A stretch of DNA of 64,000 bases from UBA10348 sp002469915 (GTDB lineage: Bacteria > Bacteroidota > Rhodothermia > Rhodothermales > UBA10348). This document shows, in pieces, positions 35,960 through 45,209 of the stretch. Under the pieces are notes generated by a model. The model made no database searches, was not told the origin of the DNA, and saw only the letters and a program-made list of their open reading frames with translations. The translations under genes and the position numbers were made by a program. Positions within the stretch are counted from its first letter, which is position 1; each line of letters opens with the position of its first letter. The stretch spans positions 62,001 to 126,000 of the forward strand of contig JAQWHM010000001.1 in NCBI GenBank assembly GCA_029249345.1, in the 5' to 3' direction.

Positions 35960-36202
35960 CTAAACCAAATAATCTCGAGGGGTGATCGGGACTTTCGCTG
36001 AAATCAAAATGTCTTTGGTGATCATCTCACGAGGCATCCAGAAGTTACTCCCCTCTTTCGTAATAATGGATAAATGGCGCACATCGGGCCTGCCATTACG
36101 TTTTATAAGGAAATGAGGACCTCTTTTCGGCAGCCTGCAGCCTCCTATTTCGGATAGTGATGTTGCAATGACATCGGTGAGCCCCTCTAAAGGAGCAACC
36201 AA
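35960..36202 (-). CDS. Small hypothetical protein, weakly HicA-like
   Basis: This is an 80-residue frame whose only full-length start is TTG at 36200-36202. Part of it (GPHFLIKRNGR, then FWMPREMITKDILISAK) loosely follows the HicA/YcfA pattern of Gly-x-His, basic residues, and a C-terminal Ile-Leu-x-x-Ala segment. The key His context is altered and no HicB partner gene is present, so I do not claim a toxin. It ends 12 bases before the furthest-upstream start of the downstream sulfatase frame and is divergent from the TPR-CHAT gene. Confidence 0.3.
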   Translation of the reverse strand: MVAPLEGLTDVIATSLSEIGGCRLPKRGPHFLIKRNGRPDVRHLSIITKEGSNFWMPREMITKDILISAKVPITPRDYLV

Positions 36203-36214
36203 CCCTCCCCTCTC

Positions 36215-36658
36215 ATGAAAGCACTCACATATTCTTTCCTCAGCGTCATACTCATCGCTGGAGTCTCTTTTCTGGCTATTTCCAAAGAGCCGGAAGCCCC
36301 AGCTCCAGAGAACTACCCTCCGATTGTCGGTAATGAATCCAGACTTGCAATGGCTAGCATTCAGCCGCGGCTAAATTTGAGCCAAGCATACCAAGCGGAG
36401 TTTAATGCTAATTTTGAAATCGCCTCAGAATACTTCCTAATCTCACTCAAGAGAGCCATAATCATGGGGGAAGATATAGAGTTGGTAGCCTCACTTTCTG
36501 GAGTTTTAAAACTGTTTGCGACATCAAGAGATTCCGAAAAAATTGATAGTCTTCGCAAACAAATTAGTTTGGAATCTTCGATCTCAATTCCCCTCAGGTC
36601 TATTCTAAATCATCTATTTAAAAGTGGCTATGCACGAATGGACCTAATCAAATGGTAA
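36215..36658 (+). CDS. N-terminal piece of an exported TPR-CHAT protein, ended by a frameshift
   Basis: This piece has 147 residues. It begins with an export signal (MKALTYSFLSVILIAGVSFL), a Pro-rich linker (PEAPAPENYPP) and helical TPR-like sequence (YQAEFNANFEIASEYFLISL). It stops at TAA 36656-36658. The +1 frame, open from 36648, continues directly with protein-like TPR sequence (SNGKYHEAELLINDCLDFF) into the large CHAT gene. Removing one A from the AAA at 36650-36652 would join the two as MDLINGKYHEAELL. The base composition is visibly AT-richer than the flanks. It is best read with the next feature as one gene. Confidence 0.7.
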   Translation: MKALTYSFLSVILIAGVSFLAISKEPEAPAPENYPPIVGNESRLAMASIQPRLNLSQAYQAEFNANFEIASEYFLISLKRAIIMGEDIELVASLSGVLKLFATSRDSEKIDSLRKQISLESSISIPLRSILNHLFKSGYARMDLIKW

Positions 36659-36743
36659 ATATCACGAAGCAGAGCTTCTAATAAACGATTGTCTAGACTT
36701 TTTCGCGCCGCATAGACATATCTATCCTGAAATTTATGGGGAT

Positions 36744-39341
36744 TTGCTTCATCTAAAAGGACTGAACTTGCATGAACAAAACCTCCTAGAGCAAGCACTT
36801 GGCTACTACAATCTTGCTCTAGAATTTAGACGAGGAAATGATTCAATTGATCATGTAAAGAGGGCAGCAACATTAAACAATATTGGAAACGTCTATTGGA
36901 AATATGGCGACTACAAAAGAGCTCTGTCCTTTCATCAAATGTCACTTGAATACAAAAGGGCTCACCTAAGCGAACAGCATCCCGACATTGCCACCTCCCA
37001 CAATAATATTGGGGTACTACTTAATGATCTCGGGCAGCATAATCAGGCACTCAAGTATCATCAAATCGCCCTTGAGCACCGCCGCCAAACTCTGGGGAGT
37101 CATATTAGCGTGGCTCATTCTTTGCATAACATTGGGAAGTCGTTTTTCTTTCTCGATCAAGTAGAGGAGGCACTTGAGAGCCTCGAAGAGGCGCTTGAGA
37201 TAAAACTACTCCTGCTAGGAGAAGAACACTCGACCTACATTAACAGCCTTAGCTTCCTTGCTAATATATATTCGCACAACGGTAATTTTAAACGTTCAGA
37301 TTCATTGTTAAATAAAGCAATGTTTTTGTGTAGGAATAGCATATCGGATCCTTGTTCATATATAAACCATTTAATACCTACCAATTTGGTAAGAAAAGGA
37401 TTTATCACAAAAGCGATTTCTTTCGAGAATGAGTCAAACAAAAGTAAATCACTTTCCAACGATATTATCGACATCGAGCGGGGCAAGCAGTTGCGCGAGT
37501 TCGCTGAGGCCCTCAGCAGAGTTGGTGACGACTCTCTTGCTATTGTGTATGCCGACAGATCAATCTTCGCCTCCACTGGAGTTCTCAGGGGGAAACTAGA
37601 TAACTCTTTCTTTCGAGAACACCGTTTTTTTAACCTGAGTGATGTGCTTTCCGCACTTGGACTCATATCCGATAGCTTTGCTGCGCTAGCTCAACAGCAT
37701 CATAACTCTTCTTTTCTCATATCAGCAAATGAAGCAGATGAAGTGGCATTGCTTGTATTAGATGAGTCTATGTCAAATCCATATGCAGAAATCACTGGTG
37801 GGGCAATTGAACAAGAATCAACCACCGTCACTCAGAGGTCACTCAACAACCTGATTGTATTGTATAGGTACACACAAGAGGACATATACCTCTACCGCGC
37901 ATTGGAGATCGCAAATTACAGTTCAAACTGGCTACTTCAGACACAGCTCAACGAGCTTGATGCAATGAATAAAGCTGGTGCACCGATAGAGACGATAGAG
38001 GATGCTAAATCTATCATTTCCAAGTTGGTCGATTCAAAGCGGAAAGAATATTCCTGGCATGAACTATCTGATTCAACTCATCAATACAAAACGGATCAGT
38101 TCCATTGGCGACAAGAGCTAGCAGTCTTAAAATCCAAACTGTCTAATACTTATCCCCTCTACAGGGATTTCAGAAGTTCAAGAACTAGTTACTATACTAA
38201 TAGCACGATTGATTACTTGACATTAAACAAGGCTAATTTATTACAATATTTCTCATCCAATGATTCGCTATACGTATTAATTGCAGGTAACAAATCAGTT
38301 GCTCTCGAAAACTTGGGTTTAGAAAGTGAAATCAAAGAACAAGTTGATGCTCTTTTGAATGCTATGAATCCCAGTCTTGCAACGGATTTTGTAGTCCCCA
38401 GCGAGACTATATACCGACGTTTATTTTTCCCATTGCAGCCCCACCTAACAGAGTCTCGAATTGTTGTAATACCAAATAAAACCACACAAACCATCTCGTT
38501 TGAGAGTCTTATTTCTGATAAAAAATCAATACAAGGGCCATATACATATTTAATCTCAGACTACTCTTTTTCGTACTCTTACTCCGCTTCGGCATTCACT
38601 GATCAAGAATCCGTGGTTAGCCGTCAATATGAGAAAGACATTCTAGCTATCGCACCAGTTTTTGACTCAAAACACACTCCGAGTGCTTCCACTCTTAGAT
38701 TTCTTTCATCTTTTTACGACAATGAAGGAAGTATGGGCAACTCAGTGGAACCATTAGCTGGTACTATTGATGAGGTATCAATGCTAAAAAGCCTTTTTGG
38801 TGAGAAAAAATCAAATCGAACCATATCAGGTAAATCAAATTTCTGGTTGCGTGATTCCGTTTCTGAGTTCGATTTCAAAAATGAATCCCTGGACGACTAT
38901 CGAATATTACATATTGCTACCCACAGTTTTTCCTCAATCAAAACCCCATTGGAATCTGGCATTTTACTCAACGTGTCAGAGTCACACCCTGAGGATGGCA
39001 TATTATACGCGAGTGAAATATTTAGCCTAAACCTTAACCCTGAACTAGTCGTCCTAAGTTCTTGTGACACTGCCAGAGGAAGTAACAAGGCCCAGTCAAG
39101 CCTTTCTGGATTCATTCACGGTTTTCTATTTGCTGGTGCAAAAAACATAATAGCATCAATTTGGCCTTCTGACGACGTCGGGAGCAGAGTATTTATGCAG
39201 CACTTTTATTCAAATTATTATCCAAGTGCCAATATTCCCGTATCGATTAGAAAGGCTAAACTTGATCTACTGAATGATCCAGGGCCGATTTCACATCCTT
39301 ACTACTGGTCTGGGTTCATACACATCGGCCCACCTGCTTAA
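36744..39341 (+). CDS. TPR-CHAT caspase-like protein, C-terminal 865 residues downstream of a frameshift
   Basis: Kinesin-light-chain-type TPR repeats of 42 residues fill about 1-195 (for example HPDIATSHNNIGVLLNDLGQ). A long helical middle follows. The C-terminal CHAT domain (about 600-865) has its catalytic dyad: His 727 in ILHIATHS and Cys 774 in VVLSSCDTARG. CHAT is a caspase/separase-fold peptidase. The TTG at 36744 is only where the frame first offers a start; the coding frame really extends back to 36648 and links to the exported piece upstream. If intact, the whole protein would act outside the cytoplasm. The DNA is AT-rich with unusual codon choice. It ends 4 bases before the convergent MFS gene. 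Confidence 0.85.
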   Translation: MLHLKGLNLHEQNLLEQALGYYNLALEFRRGNDSIDHVKRAATLNNIGNVYWKYGDYKRALSFHQMSLEYKRAHLSEQHPDIATSHNNIGVLLNDLGQHNQALKYHQIALEHRRQTLGSHISVAHSLHNIGKSFFFLDQVEEALESLEEALEIKLLLLGEEHSTYINSLSFLANIYSHNGNFKRSDSLLNKAMFLCRNSISDPCSYINHLIPTNLVRKGFITKAISFENESNKSKSLSNDIIDIERGKQLREFAEALSRVGDDSLAIVYADRSIFASTGVLRGKLDNSFFREHRFFNLSDVLSALGLISDSFAALAQQHHNSSFLISANEADEVALLVLDESMSNPYAEITGGAIEQESTTVTQRSLNNLIVLYRYTQEDIYLYRALEIANYSSNWLLQTQLNELDAMNKAGAPIETIEDAKSIISKLVDSKRKEYSWHELSDSTHQYKTDQFHWRQELAVLKSKLSNTYPLYRDFRSSRTSYYTNSTIDYLTLNKANLLQYFSSNDSLYVLIAGNKSVALENLGLESEIKEQVDALLNAMNPSLATDFVVPSETIYRRLFFPLQPHLTESRIVVIPNKTTQTISFESLISDKKSIQGPYTYLISDYSFSYSYSASAFTDQESVVSRQYEKDILAIAPVFDSKHTPSASTLRFLSSFYDNEGSMGNSVEPLAGTIDEVSMLKSLFGEKKSNRTISGKSNFWLRDSVSEFDFKNESLDDYRILHIATHSFSSIKTPLESGILLNVSESHPEDGILYASEIFSLNLNPELVVLSSCDTARGSNKAQSSLSGFIHGFLFAGAKNIIASIWPSDDVGSRVFMQHFYSNYYPSANIPVSIRKAKLDLLNDPGPISHPYYWSGFIHIGPPA

Positions 39342-39344
39342 TCG

Positions 39345-40550
39345 CTACCGATTCCCTGAGGCCATTTGAGAAGACCGGGGGTCACTACGAAGCTTGAGCA
39401 TAGAGACTATTCCAACAATTGGCCCAGGTATGAGAAGAAGGAAGACCCACTCGAATCCGACCTTATCGATTAAAATGGGTGTTAATTGAAGCGTCACCAA
39501 GGTGAGGAGAAAACCTAGGCTGGTTTGGACCTGAAGTGCCGTACCTACATAGCGTGAGTCTGCCAATTCTGATACAGCTGCACTGAACTGGGCAGAGTCC
39601 GCTATTACAGCCACTCCCCAGATGAGGCAGACCATAGTCAGAAGAATGGGCTGATTCAAAAAAAGACCTGCAATGAGACAACAGGTGCCAGAGACTCCGA
39701 GAGCGATACTCGTAATGCGGGTGCGGCCAATCTTGTCCGCCCAAATACCGGCGAGGAACGAGCCGGCCCCTCCTGCTGCAAAAACACCAAATGCAGCAAG
39801 TCCTGCGGCTGTATCGCTGTATCCAGCAGCACGGTAGCTTACAAGGAGCATGACGGGCACCCAAGCCCACATAGCGTACAACTCCCACATATGCCCGAAA
39901 TAGCCGAAGTTGGCCAGCCGTGTAGGCCGGTCCGTGAGCCCGGAAGTAGCTTGACGCCAGTCGAACTGGGAGGTTTGACCTAGATGCGGGCCAGACTGAA
40001 TCAGGAATAGCGCAATGGCTGCAGCAATGAGTGATTGGACTGACGTTCCATACAGTACCTGATGCCACATAGGAAGCGCTGTCGATGTAGCGGAAAGGGC
40101 TTTAAGTAAATGAGGCATACCGGAGCCCAGTGTAAGTGCAGCGACCAGCATGCCAATGCACTTACCCCTGTCTTCCTTACACCAGCTGGCCATAATCTTC
40201 ATTCCGGGAGGATATACTCCCGCTAACATGGCCCCCGTCAGGAATCGAAATACCAGAGCCGATTCAGGCCCCTTAGAAAAAAGAGGGATACACGCATTGA
40301 AGACGGCGCCGAGGGTGGCGCTGAAGGCGACCACACGAGGCGCGGAAAAGCGGTCCGAGAGATTGAGGATAGCACTGAATAATGCTCCAGCTACAAATCC
40401 CAGTTGTACACTCATCGTCATCCAAGCTTGCATGGACGTCGATAGACTCCACTCTTCAGCAAGTTGAGGCACGACGGCCGAAGCGGAAAACCACAAAGAC
40501 ATCGACAGCAGTACGGCTGTCGCAAGGAAAAACATATTCCTGGTTTTCAC
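39345..40550 (-). CDS. Major facilitator superfamily transporter
   Basis: This protein has 401 residues and 12 predicted membrane helices. The loop between helices 2 and 3 (LSDRFSAPRVV) and the one between helices 8 and 9 (AGIWADKIGRTR) are the MFS motif A pair. The closest resemblance is to NarK/CynX-like or YbfB-like members, but the substrate cannot be read from the sequence. It is followed on its strand by nothing until the second sulfatase, and it converges tightly on the CHAT gene. Confidence 0.9.
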   Translation of the reverse strand: MKTRNMFFLATAVLLSMSLWFSASAVVPQLAEEWSLSTSMQAWMTMSVQLGFVAGALFSAILNLSDRFSAPRVVAFSATLGAVFNACIPLFSKGPESALVFRFLTGAMLAGVYPPGMKIMASWCKEDRGKCIGMLVAALTLGSGMPHLLKALSATSTALPMWHQVLYGTSVQSLIAAAIALFLIQSGPHLGQTSQFDWRQATSGLTDRPTRLANFGYFGHMWELYAMWAWVPVMLLVSYRAAGYSDTAAGLAAFGVFAAGGAGSFLAGIWADKIGRTRITSIALGVSGTCCLIAGLFLNQPILLTMVCLIWGVAVIADSAQFSAAVSELADSRYVGTALQVQTSLGFLLTLVTLQLTPILIDKVGFEWVFLLLIPGPIVGIVSMLKLRSDPRSSQMASGNR

Positions 40551-40600
40551 GGAAAGACTGTGTGGTGTTGAAAAGGGTTGTTTTTCAGATGCCTCATAAT

Positions 40601-40648
40601 ATTAAAAAGAGGCGGCGAATGGCGATTTAAATCACCATCTTCGCCGCC
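40601..40648 (-). terminator. Rho-independent terminator of the M28 peptidase gene
   Basis: The outer stem pairs 40611-40619 with 40640-40648, and an inner near-palindrome extends it. On the minus strand the run CTCTTTTTAAT follows. It lies about 77 bases past the M28 peptidase stop. Confidence 0.85.
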
Positions 40649-40725
40649 CCTTGGTGTCAGGAGATAGTTGGGGCTATCATCCTTCGGGTTCGATGTGTAA
40701 CCCGAATTTTACACTGAAATAAAGC

Positions 40726-42315
40726 TCACCGGCCCGATGGCTGTGCCACAGCTGGCGCAGGTAGTGGCTTCCTAGGAAGCTTTTCGTCACGCTCAGATGT
40801 GTGATAGGCAAATGCAGCGATAATCGTAGCAGCCTGTTTCAAGTCATCCGGAATCGTGTGATCGTATACGTCCATATTTGAATGATGTGTTTTCGGGCTG
40901 TAGGCAATCCGATCCTGAATGAACTGGAAGCCAGGAAGTCCCACCCCATCGAACGCAAGATGGTCCGTACCACCTGTACCATTCATCGTGAGCGTAGCAG
41001 CATCTAGATCGTGGAATGGAGATAACCACTGACGGAAAATGGGGGCCACACCTTCGTTACCTTGCATATGTACACCTCGGATTCGACCCGTTCCGTTATC
41101 CATATTGTAGTAGGCCGAAAACTTATCGTAGTCATCCAGGAAGGTCGTTGGCGGCTGTCCGCGTCCTGCAGACTCAGCAAAATTACTAGTCACGTATGCT
41201 CGAGATCCTAGCAAGCCTTGCTCTTCACCCGTCCACAATGCAATGCGAATAGTGCGACGAGGCCCAACGCCTTTTTCAGCGTATACATTTTTAAGGATGC
41301 GCATGGCTTCCATCATAGCTGCTGAACCTGAAGCATTGTCCGTTGCCCCGGTGCCTGCATGCCAAGAATCATAGTGAGCACCTAGCATGACGATTTCATC
41401 ACCGATTTCCGGGTCTGTACCGGGAATTTCAGCAATGATATTGTATTCCATGAGGTCATCATCCTTGAATTCGACCTTCAAATCGACATGTACTCGTACT
41501 TCGATGCCTTTTTCCATCATGCGCAGCATCCGGTTATAGTGCTCAACGGCCACTGTAAACTGCGGCGGGGTATCCGGGGCATCCATATGCTGTGCACGCG
41601 GCCCACCAAATCCGGCTGCAGGATCACTTGGAACAGCAGCGCTAGAGACGAAGATCGTACCGTAGTCTCCTTTCGAGCCACGATCCAGAACGGCGATGGC
41701 TCCTTCCGTTAGAATGAGATTACGAAGAGCTGTGGAGACCTCGCGGTTTCCACGACCGAATCGCCTTCTATTTCCAGAAGCAGGTTGAGGAGCAGCATTT
41801 GCCATATCCAACAGAGCAGAATCGCTGTGGCGATTAGCAATTGCTTCAAAAGGCTCTTCCGTTTCGCGTATTTGCTGTGTAAGGATGACTTTGCCAGCTA
41901 GTTTCCCTCGAAACGCTTCCACTTCTTCCATCGTCTCGGCTGATACCAAGACCACTTCTCCTTCCACATGTCCATCCGTTCCAGGAGACCATGCTTTCGG
42001 ATAGGCCGTTAGCGTAAACATACCGTAATCCGATCTTGCTTCAATATTGAAATGCTTGAGCGTCCATCCTCTTCCAAAGGGACCCCACTCTTCGCGATGG
42101 GCGTTTTCCAGACCCATTTCAGTAAACGTCTCAAGCGCCCAATCCGATGCGGCATCGAGCTCAGGTGATCCTGTAAGACGAGGTCCGAAAACGTCAGTCA
42201 TCCAGGACATATAGTTCATTACGTTGCTATTTTCCAATCCCTCAGTACGAATCATATCGACCACTTCTTGGTCGACTGGCTCTAATGTGTTCTGGGCAGA
42301 TACGGGTAGAAGCAC
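40726..42315 (-). CDS. Secreted M28-family metallopeptidase, start region disrupted
   Basis: This protein has 529 residues from a GTG at 42315. M28 zinc-site signatures are GAHYDSWHAGTGATDNASGS (His, Asp), WTGEEQGLLGS (Glu pair), YNMDNGTGR and the last His in KTHHSNMD. A PA (protease-associated) domain precedes them. The frame upstream of the GTG encodes a perfect signal-peptide core (LIIAFFALFSFVLLPVSA) but hits TGA before any ATG. An ATG AAG sits one base out of frame at 42350-42355. Removing one base between them gives MKLIIAFFALF. So either an indel or a sequence error separates the start from the gene. Confidence 0.88.
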   Translation of the reverse strand: MLLPVSAQNTLEPVDQEVVDMIRTEGLENSNVMNYMSWMTDVFGPRLTGSPELDAASDWALETFTEMGLENAHREEWGPFGRGWTLKHFNIEARSDYGMFTLTAYPKAWSPGTDGHVEGEVVLVSAETMEEVEAFRGKLAGKVILTQQIRETEEPFEAIANRHSDSALLDMANAAPQPASGNRRRFGRGNREVSTALRNLILTEGAIAVLDRGSKGDYGTIFVSSAAVPSDPAAGFGGPRAQHMDAPDTPPQFTVAVEHYNRMLRMMEKGIEVRVHVDLKVEFKDDDLMEYNIIAEIPGTDPEIGDEIVMLGAHYDSWHAGTGATDNASGSAAMMEAMRILKNVYAEKGVGPRRTIRIALWTGEEQGLLGSRAYVTSNFAESAGRGQPPTTFLDDYDKFSAYYNMDNGTGRIRGVHMQGNEGVAPIFRQWLSPFHDLDAATLTMNGTGGTDHLAFDGVGLPGFQFIQDRIAYSPKTHHSNMDVYDHTIPDDLKQAATIIAAFAYHTSERDEKLPRKPLPAPAVAQPSGR

Positions 42316-42486
42316 AAACGAGAAGAGCGCGAAAAACGCGATAATCAGACTTCATTGAGCGGTATGGATCATTTCTTGGCGGAGAGTTGATTCAAAAAAC
42401 AGTTTATACGGGTTAGACGGTCTCTAGGGTGATTTCATTCCACTTTTCCGTACCTGTCATGATATTCCCAGAAAGAGTTTCGATCA

Positions 42487-42527
42487 TAAAAAAGGCGCGG
42501 CGGTTGAGAGATCTCAACCGCCGCGCC
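42487..42527 (-). terminator. Rho-independent terminator of the HEXXH metalloprotease gene
   Basis: A 16-base perfect GC-rich stem (42494-42509 with 42512-42527) has a 2-base apex. On the minus strand it is followed by a run of seven T. It lies 31 bases past the stop codon. Confidence 0.95.
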
Positions 42528-42557
42528 AAAAACCAATACCTGATGTTCAATCAGCGA

Positions 42558-45038
42558 CTAGTCGTCGTCTGCATCAAGCATCTCTTCGATGCGAGAAGAC
42601 AGATCACGCAAGTGAAGTCGAGTCATGGAATCACGTGTTCGAGATGCCGCACGATCTAGCTGAGACTGCATTGTCTCTAGTTCACCCATTGCAAGCATTC
42701 TCAAGTCGGACTGCATGGAGTTGACGCTCTGGTATCCGTAATCGGCCAAAAAGCCCGTCGCAGAGAAATTAACATCCATCAAGTTACCCACTGCAGTGAC
42801 ATAACCACGCTGCAGGTTTCTCCGATATGAATCCACCGAGGAAGCACTAGCTAGCTCGGAAAAAATAGATCCGCGCATATCGCCGAACAGATCAGTAACA
42901 CTGTACTGATCGCTTCCCCAACGTGCTTCGCCTTCCATCATGCGTGCAAGTTTCTGAGTATCGAGGAGACGACTAACACCGCCTACCTGATAGCTTCGAA
43001 CACGATTAACAATACCGTTTCCTTCAATCAACTGAAGAATATCTTCCCGGATCATCCACTCTGGTGTGGTGAATACTTCGTCCGCCATCCACTGTACAGC
43101 GCGAGCTTGGCGCTCTTTGGGGACTGGAGAATAAACAGTGCCCATTTGGTCAGTTGTTTTGAGCTGCTCGTAAACTCCACCGACATTTGAGGATACGTGA
43201 CCAACATAGCGGCTGTACTGTCCTCCAACATTGGAATACAGCTCTTTCAGCTGAGCGTAATCTTTGGCTTCTTCTTCTGTCCAATCAATCAGCTTGTCCA
43301 GAATGCGCTGCAAGTTTAGAATACCAAGATGAGAAGCTTCCATTTCGTCATTAGAAATGTTCTCAGTCTGCACACGAGGATCGCCAAAACCACTTCCAAA
43401 CCACATGGCAGGATCGTCAGAACGGTCTTTTACCCACTGGTTTAGAATCTGACGTTCTTCTTTTGGTGTGCGATCGCCATCGAACCAAGAGTATGTCCAT
43501 TTGCCGGCCCAATCATCATACTCGCCAACAAGGGCGCTGTACTGCGTGACGCCGTCTTCTGGCTGAGCGACGTAGTTAAAGCGGGCATAGTCCATAATAG
43601 ATGGAGCTACACCGTGCGTACTCGTAAATTCGGGGTCACGAAGCTGGTCAACCGTGTAGGCATAGGAAGAACCCATGTTGTGCTGGTAACCGAGTGTATG
43701 ACCTACTTCGTGAGCAGACACGAATCGGACTAACTCAGCCATGACATCGTCTTCAAACAAGACTTTCTGAGCAGACGGGTTCACGGCTGCTGTCTGGATC
43801 ATGTACCAGTTACGTAGCAACTGCATCACATTGTGATACCAGTTGATATCACTTTCTAGGATCTGCCCGGTACGCGGATCATGTACGTGCGGGCCCGATG
43901 CGTTCTGAATGTCAGAAGCAAAGTATCGGATTACAGAATACCGAGCATCTTCTGGGCTGAAGTCAGGATCTTCCTCGGCTGTCGGGGCCATTTTACCCAC
44001 AATTGCATTTTTGAAGCCAGCAGCTTCGAACGTGCGATTCCAGTCTTCGACACCCTGAAGCAATGGTTTGCGCCATTTTTCTGGAGTGTTCTGATCCACA
44101 TAATAGACAATAGGCTCAACGGGCTCTACGAGTTCGCCACGTGCATAGGCTTCAGGATCACTTGGAACGAGCTTGTAGCGTGTGACATAGCAAGTCGTTT
44201 CTGATCTATGCTGCTCACCATTGTATTCGGTGAACTGAACACTGAACAAGCCAACCCGATCGTCACACAGGCGAGGCGTCATGAGTTCTTTCGGAAGTTT
44301 GACCATGGACTGGGCCATTTCTACCGTAATGCTGTTTGATGAGGCGTTCGATGGCGCTTTGTTCGCTTCGTACGTCAATACGTGACGCATTTCAATATTG
44401 GTCGGAAAGCTTTTAGCAGACGTGATGTAGGTACGACCTGCATCAACACGACGAACTTGATACTGCGAGCGCCGTCCGGACTGAAGGCCCAAAGCTGGAA
44501 CGTCGGACGTAAACAAAGAAGTCGCATCAATGACCACTCCTGTAGTGTCGGCGTTCAGGGCCGCAATATCGAAGGATTTGATGATGGGCTCGAGGTTCGA
44601 ATTACGAACAGCATGGTAGATCGGGTCTCCCTCTTCTCCTCTGTTCTCGTAGCCGACCATTTTGAGGTCAATTTTGTCACCACGACGATCCCAGCGAACA
44701 ACCTGAGTATTGGCTTTTTGCCCACCATAACCAATGTTATCCGCAGTTTTGGCGATACGTGTTACGAGTAAGAACTCCTCTCCCAACTCGGCATCAGGAA
44801 TCTCGTAGTAATATTTTTCAGAATCGCGATAGATGTTGAACACACCTTCGTCTTTCACAAAATTATCCTTGATGACTTCGGAAAACTTCTTAGGACCATC
44901 GTCCTTTTTTTTCGGCGAAGGTTTACTGGCTGCAGAGGCCGGTGCCTTGCTGTTGCTCGCTCCTTGAGATGCGGCACAACCTGAAAAAAGCACTGCGGCA
45001 ATCAACAGGGTGGGAATAAATCGAAGGTATTTCATCAC
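42558..45038 (-). CDS. Lipoprotein zinc metalloprotease (DUF5117/DUF4953 type)
   Basis: This protein has 826 residues. A signal peptide ends in the lipobox LFSGC (Cys about 21), followed by a Ser/Ala/Lys-rich linker. The DUF5118-DUF5117 region comes next, then the metzincin-like zinc site HEVGHTLGYQHN (HExxHxxxxxH) and the Met-turn candidate SIMDY. This architecture is common in Bacteroidota and Gemmatimonadota but biochemically little studied. The start may be either adjacent ATG (45038 or 45035). It is monocistronic with its own terminator. Confidence 0.92.
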   Translation of the reverse strand: MMKYLRFIPTLLIAAVLFSGCAASQGASNSKAPASAASKPSPKKKDDGPKKFSEVIKDNFVKDEGVFNIYRDSEKYYYEIPDAELGEEFLLVTRIAKTADNIGYGGQKANTQVVRWDRRGDKIDLKMVGYENRGEEGDPIYHAVRNSNLEPIIKSFDIAALNADTTGVVIDATSLFTSDVPALGLQSGRRSQYQVRRVDAGRTYITSAKSFPTNIEMRHVLTYEANKAPSNASSNSITVEMAQSMVKLPKELMTPRLCDDRVGLFSVQFTEYNGEQHRSETTCYVTRYKLVPSDPEAYARGELVEPVEPIVYYVDQNTPEKWRKPLLQGVEDWNRTFEAAGFKNAIVGKMAPTAEEDPDFSPEDARYSVIRYFASDIQNASGPHVHDPRTGQILESDINWYHNVMQLLRNWYMIQTAAVNPSAQKVLFEDDVMAELVRFVSAHEVGHTLGYQHNMGSSYAYTVDQLRDPEFTSTHGVAPSIMDYARFNYVAQPEDGVTQYSALVGEYDDWAGKWTYSWFDGDRTPKEERQILNQWVKDRSDDPAMWFGSGFGDPRVQTENISNDEMEASHLGILNLQRILDKLIDWTEEEAKDYAQLKELYSNVGGQYSRYVGHVSSNVGGVYEQLKTTDQMGTVYSPVPKERQARAVQWMADEVFTTPEWMIREDILQLIEGNGIVNRVRSYQVGGVSRLLDTQKLARMMEGEARWGSDQYSVTDLFGDMRGSIFSELASASSVDSYRRNLQRGYVTAVGNLMDVNFSATGFLADYGYQSVNSMQSDLRMLAMGELETMQSQLDRAASRTRDSMTRLHLRDLSSRIEEMLDADDD

Positions 45039-45209
45039 ATTTGGGATAAGTTCAACTGCTTTACTAAACGTATTCCAGTAAGGAATCGCGTCTGAAATTG
45101 CCGATCAAGGCATCAAACAGATCAAAAAGGTAGCGTCCACTCCTCCACCAAACAACTGGCGTAAGTCTCGCTTCGGCAGAGAATAAGTGGAGATAGTAGG
45201 AAGTTGAGC

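Noticed and set aside
35960..36202. HicA toxin of a toxin-antitoxin pair.
   Set aside because: The resemblance is weak, the key His context is altered and no HicB gene is adjacent; kept only as a small hypothetical gene.
36215..39341. TPR-CHAT protein as part of a CRISPR-linked or gasdermin-type immune system.
   Set aside because: No Cas, gasdermin or other defence gene is adjacent, and the signal peptide places it outside the cytoplasm.
39463..40068. 201-residue minus-strand frame inside the MFS gene.
   Set aside because: It is a shifted-frame shadow; the MFS frame has full membrane-helix structure and motifs.
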